Of a stretch of 64,000 bases of DNA, positions 62,242-64,000 are shown piece after piece (the stretch's first letter is position 1; each line of letters starts with the position of its first letter). The position numbers and the translations under genes were made by a program. Origin of the DNA: CAVOEB01 sp965249645 (GTDB lineage: Bacteria > Pseudomonadota > Alphaproteobacteria > UBA828 > JAPUJA01); NCBI GenBank assembly GCA_965249645.1, contig CBDFML010000009.1:248001-312000 (forward strand), read 5' to 3'. The notes beneath the pieces were generated by a model, which was given only the letters and a program-made list of their open reading frames with translations, searched no databases and was not told the DNA's origin.

Positions 62242-63459
62242 TCAGCGCGCCGCCTGTAGCGGTACGGGTTCGATGCCCTGCTCGCTCGCGTCCGGCGTAT
62301 CGTCGGGCTCCTGGGGCTCGGGCGCGGTGAGGTCGAGCAGGCTCTCGGTGGTGGCCTTGAGCCGGCCGCAGAGCACGATGGAAAGGTTGAACAGCACCTT
62401 GAGCGAAATTTCGGGCATCTTCTCCATCGCCTTGCGCAGGAACTCCTGGGTCAGGATGAGCACTTCGAGGTCGTCCACCGCCACGACATCGGCGGTGCGC
62501 GGGGTTTGCGCGAGGAAGCCCAGCTCGCTGAACACGTCGCCCTTCTCGAGCAGCGCGAGGGGCTCGGCGCCCTCGGAGCCGCGCACTTCCGCCGAGCCGG
62601 AGAGCAGGACGAACATTTCGTCGCCGACGTCGCCCGACTGGATGATCGAACAGCCGACGGTGCAGTTGAGGACGGTACCGACGCTGAGGAACTGCTTCGC
62701 CTCGGTAAACGAGAGCCCTTCGAGGAGCGGCACGCCCGCGATCGGGATCTGGTCGAGGCGCTGGGTGAGATAGGCCCAGAAATCGTCTTCGCTCATGTTG
62801 GGCCGCGTGCCGAGCGCATCGACCTCGGGGAAGGTGGTGGCGAACCAGTTGGCGATTTCGACGCCGTTTTTGTACTGCATCGCGAGGCGGCGGAAGGGCG
62901 AGTTGACGGCCGCCATGTGCTGGATGTCGTCGAGGAGCAGGACGAGGGGCACCTGGATGCCCGCCTCGCTGCGGAAATTGCCCCCCAGGCGGCGATAACC
63001 GAGGCGCTCGAAAATGTGGATCTGCGCGGGCGGACTGTTGAGAAACAGGAAGCCCACGCCGCGTTCGCGGGCGAACTTGTAGAGCGCACCGAACAGCACG
63101 GCCAGAGCCGGCGAGGCTCGCCATTCGCGGTCCGAGATAAAGCGCGACGTGAAGCCCTTCGCGCCCGGCGCGAAGTCGGCGAACTTCTCGAACTGGAAGG
63201 CCTCGGACTGCCATGCGGGAAAGCGCATCTGGCCCAGGCGCGCGAGGCGCGCCGTCGCAATGATCCGGCTCTTTTCGGTGAGGTAGAAGATGGCCGCGTC
63301 GTCGTCGACGGAATCGTAGAGAATGCGATTCTCGTGGTCGGCGGCGGGAGAATCGACGTTCTGATCTTCGACCAGCGAGGCGTAACGGAAGCGAAAGACG
63401 CGCCAGCGCTCTTCCTCGGTGGTCGCGGTGGCGACGCGAAGCTGCGGTCTCTCGGTCAT
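62242..63459 (-). CDS. acyltransferase fused to a cyclic-nucleotide-binding domain
   Basis: 405 residues. The N-terminal 230 form a GNAT-like or autoinducer-synthase-like acyltransferase (RWRVFRFRYASLVEDQNVDS, IIATARLARLGQMRFPAWQS, FLFLNSPPAQIHIFERLGYR), resembling N-acyl-amino-acid synthases. The C-terminal 140 form a cNMP-binding domain of the CRP type (IIQSGDVGDEMFVLLSGSAE, LLEKGDVFSELGFLAQTPRT), where the phosphate-binding region reads GDVFSELGFLAQTPRTA. No DNA-binding domain is present, so the nucleotide probably controls the enzyme. Mycobacterial cAMP-regulated acetyltransferases have the same parts in reverse order. The ATG at 63459 has GAGGGA seven bases upstream. Probably co-transcribed with divK. 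Confidence 0.75.
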   Translation of the reverse strand: MTERPQLRVATATTEEERWRVFRFRYASLVEDQNVDSPAADHENRILYDSVDDDAAIFYLTEKSRIIATARLARLGQMRFPAWQSEAFQFEKFADFAPGAKGFTSRFISDREWRASPALAVLFGALYKFARERGVGFLFLNSPPAQIHIFERLGYRRLGGNFRSEAGIQVPLVLLLDDIQHMAAVNSPFRRLAMQYKNGVEIANWFATTFPEVDALGTRPNMSEDDFWAYLTQRLDQIPIAGVPLLEGLSFTEAKQFLSVGTVLNCTVGCSIIQSGDVGDEMFVLLSGSAEVRGSEGAEPLALLEKGDVFSELGFLAQTPRTADVVAVDDLEVLILTQEFLRKAMEKMPEISLKVLFNLSIVLCGRLKATTESLLDLTAPEPQEPDDTPDASEQGIEPVPLQAAR

Positions 63460-63599
63460 GGCCGGCGTCCCTCGGGTTTGGCCGCGGGCGCACCACCCCC
63501 CGGGTGGCCTGATCCCGCAGCTTCCAGGGATAACGCGAAGGCGTGAAGGGCGGGTTAACGGTTTGTCGCTCACGGCAGTGGGCCTGCGGGTCCACCGGT

Positions 63600-63700
63600 T
63601 AAGCGACTATCGCGCTCAAGCGCCGCGCAGGCTGGCGCGGGCGCGTCGCAAAAGCGGCGGACCGCGGTCGCGGCCTTGCCCGCAAGGGCGGGGGTTTACC
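63600..63700. repeat. GC-palindromic intergenic element, copy 5 (inverted)
   Basis: Read on the minus strand, CAAGGCCGCGACCGCGGTC, then CGCTTTTGCG, then CCCGCG matches the element at 36924-36967. It also contains CCTTGCCCGCAAGG. It lies upstream of the acyltransferase gene, at the left edge of the AT-richer tail of the window. Confidence 0.55.
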
Positions 63701-64000
63701 GGTCACGGCCTGTAGTGTAATTAAATTCCACCATAAAGGTTGACAATTGGGATCACTTGAGGTAGGGTTGATGCATCCTCGCGAAACGTGCGAAGAAGCT
63801 GGCCCGCCGACAGAACCGTCGAGCGGATATTTTTGTGTTTAAACACCGTGGCTTGAGAGGTTTTTCCCTGTCGACGGGGATACCGGGCGCTTGTTCGCTG
63901 CCTTCCAGATATTATCCATTCCGGCGGCAACCATGGCCTTTTATCGCGACCCGGTCGGACCCCGGGGCGGCTCCGGTTGGCCGGGTCAACCCCGGTAGCG
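63701..64000. other. 300-base non-coding tail with a possible promoter
   Basis: No convincing gene on either strand. TTGACA, 17 bases, TAGGGT at 63740-63768 is a possible promoter reading rightward out of the window. The stretch 63715-63850 is more AT-rich than the rest of the window. Confidence 0.4.

Noticed and set aside
63721..63930. A 69-codon minus-strand open frame in the window tail.
   Set aside because: No ribosome binding site, no recognisable pattern, and AT-richer non-coding composition.

Overview
The window reads as a GC-rich alphaproteobacterial chromosome, most like the Rhodospirillales and relatives. The evidence is a COX15-type heme A synthase, a class I lysyl-tRNA synthetase, the CckA and DivK cell-cycle regulators, perfect TTAA-N7-TTAA boxes of the CtrA type, a GAAC-N7-GAAC LexA box in front of recA, and the gene order flgB-flgC-fliE-fliQ-fliR-flhB-cckA-recA-alaS-icd. 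Genes lie on both strands and are tightly packed. I see no rRNA, tRNA, CRISPR array, prophage or insertion sequence.

Layout. 0-12.6 kb is mainly housekeeping: the 3' end of heme A synthase, an MFS transporter with an ACT-domain protein, a frameshifted HAD phosphatase, a TipF-like degenerate EAL protein, a PQQ-type sugar dehydrogenase, an AhpD-like protein, a lipoprotein, pyrD, lysK and a DinG-type helicase. 13-19 kb is a flagellar basal-body and export operon, opened by a CtrA box and closed by cckA. 19-29.6 kb holds recA, alaS, icd, a LOG phosphoribohydrolase, two c-type cytochromes, a LysM protein, a MarR regulator and an HpcH/HpaI aldolase. 29.7-43 kb is a surface or protein glycosylation cluster behind a second CtrA box: two TPR-GT41 glycosyltransferases resembling flagellin glycosyltransferase FlmG, a DegT aminotransferase broken by an amber codon, an adenylate-forming ligase and a NeuD-type acyltransferase. 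A sulfotransferase-like gene, a pentapeptide-repeat protein (third CtrA box), an Ldh-type dehydrogenase, a methyltransferase and rfbA follow.

43-49 kb holds a DNA glycosylase, a DASS transporter and two Sel1/TPR-plus-SPOR proteins flanking a secreted protein made of ten-residue EARGF repeats. 49-52 kb is the most novel segment. A cyclic-di-GMP-I riboswitch sits directly in front of a PilZ-domain gene, followed by four small paralogous helical proteins of unknown function in A-B-A-B order. 52-61.5 kb, on the minus strand, is a type I secretion locus: a 1633-residue RTX protein, a SIMPL protein, the ABC exporter, a damaged HlyD gene and YajQ, itself of a c-di-GMP-binding family. The RTX promoter region carries TTAACCAT-type CtrA sites. 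61.7-63.5 kb holds a DivK homologue and an acyltransferase fused to a cyclic-nucleotide-binding domain.

Taken together, the window combines the CckA-DivK-CtrA cell-cycle circuit, flagellum assembly, probable glycosylation of surface proteins, c-di-GMP sensing and secretion of a large adhesin-like protein, as expected for a bacterium that switches between motile and attached states. Three genes (HAD phosphatase, DegT aminotransferase, HlyD) are interrupted. From sequence alone I cannot tell real decay from assembly error.
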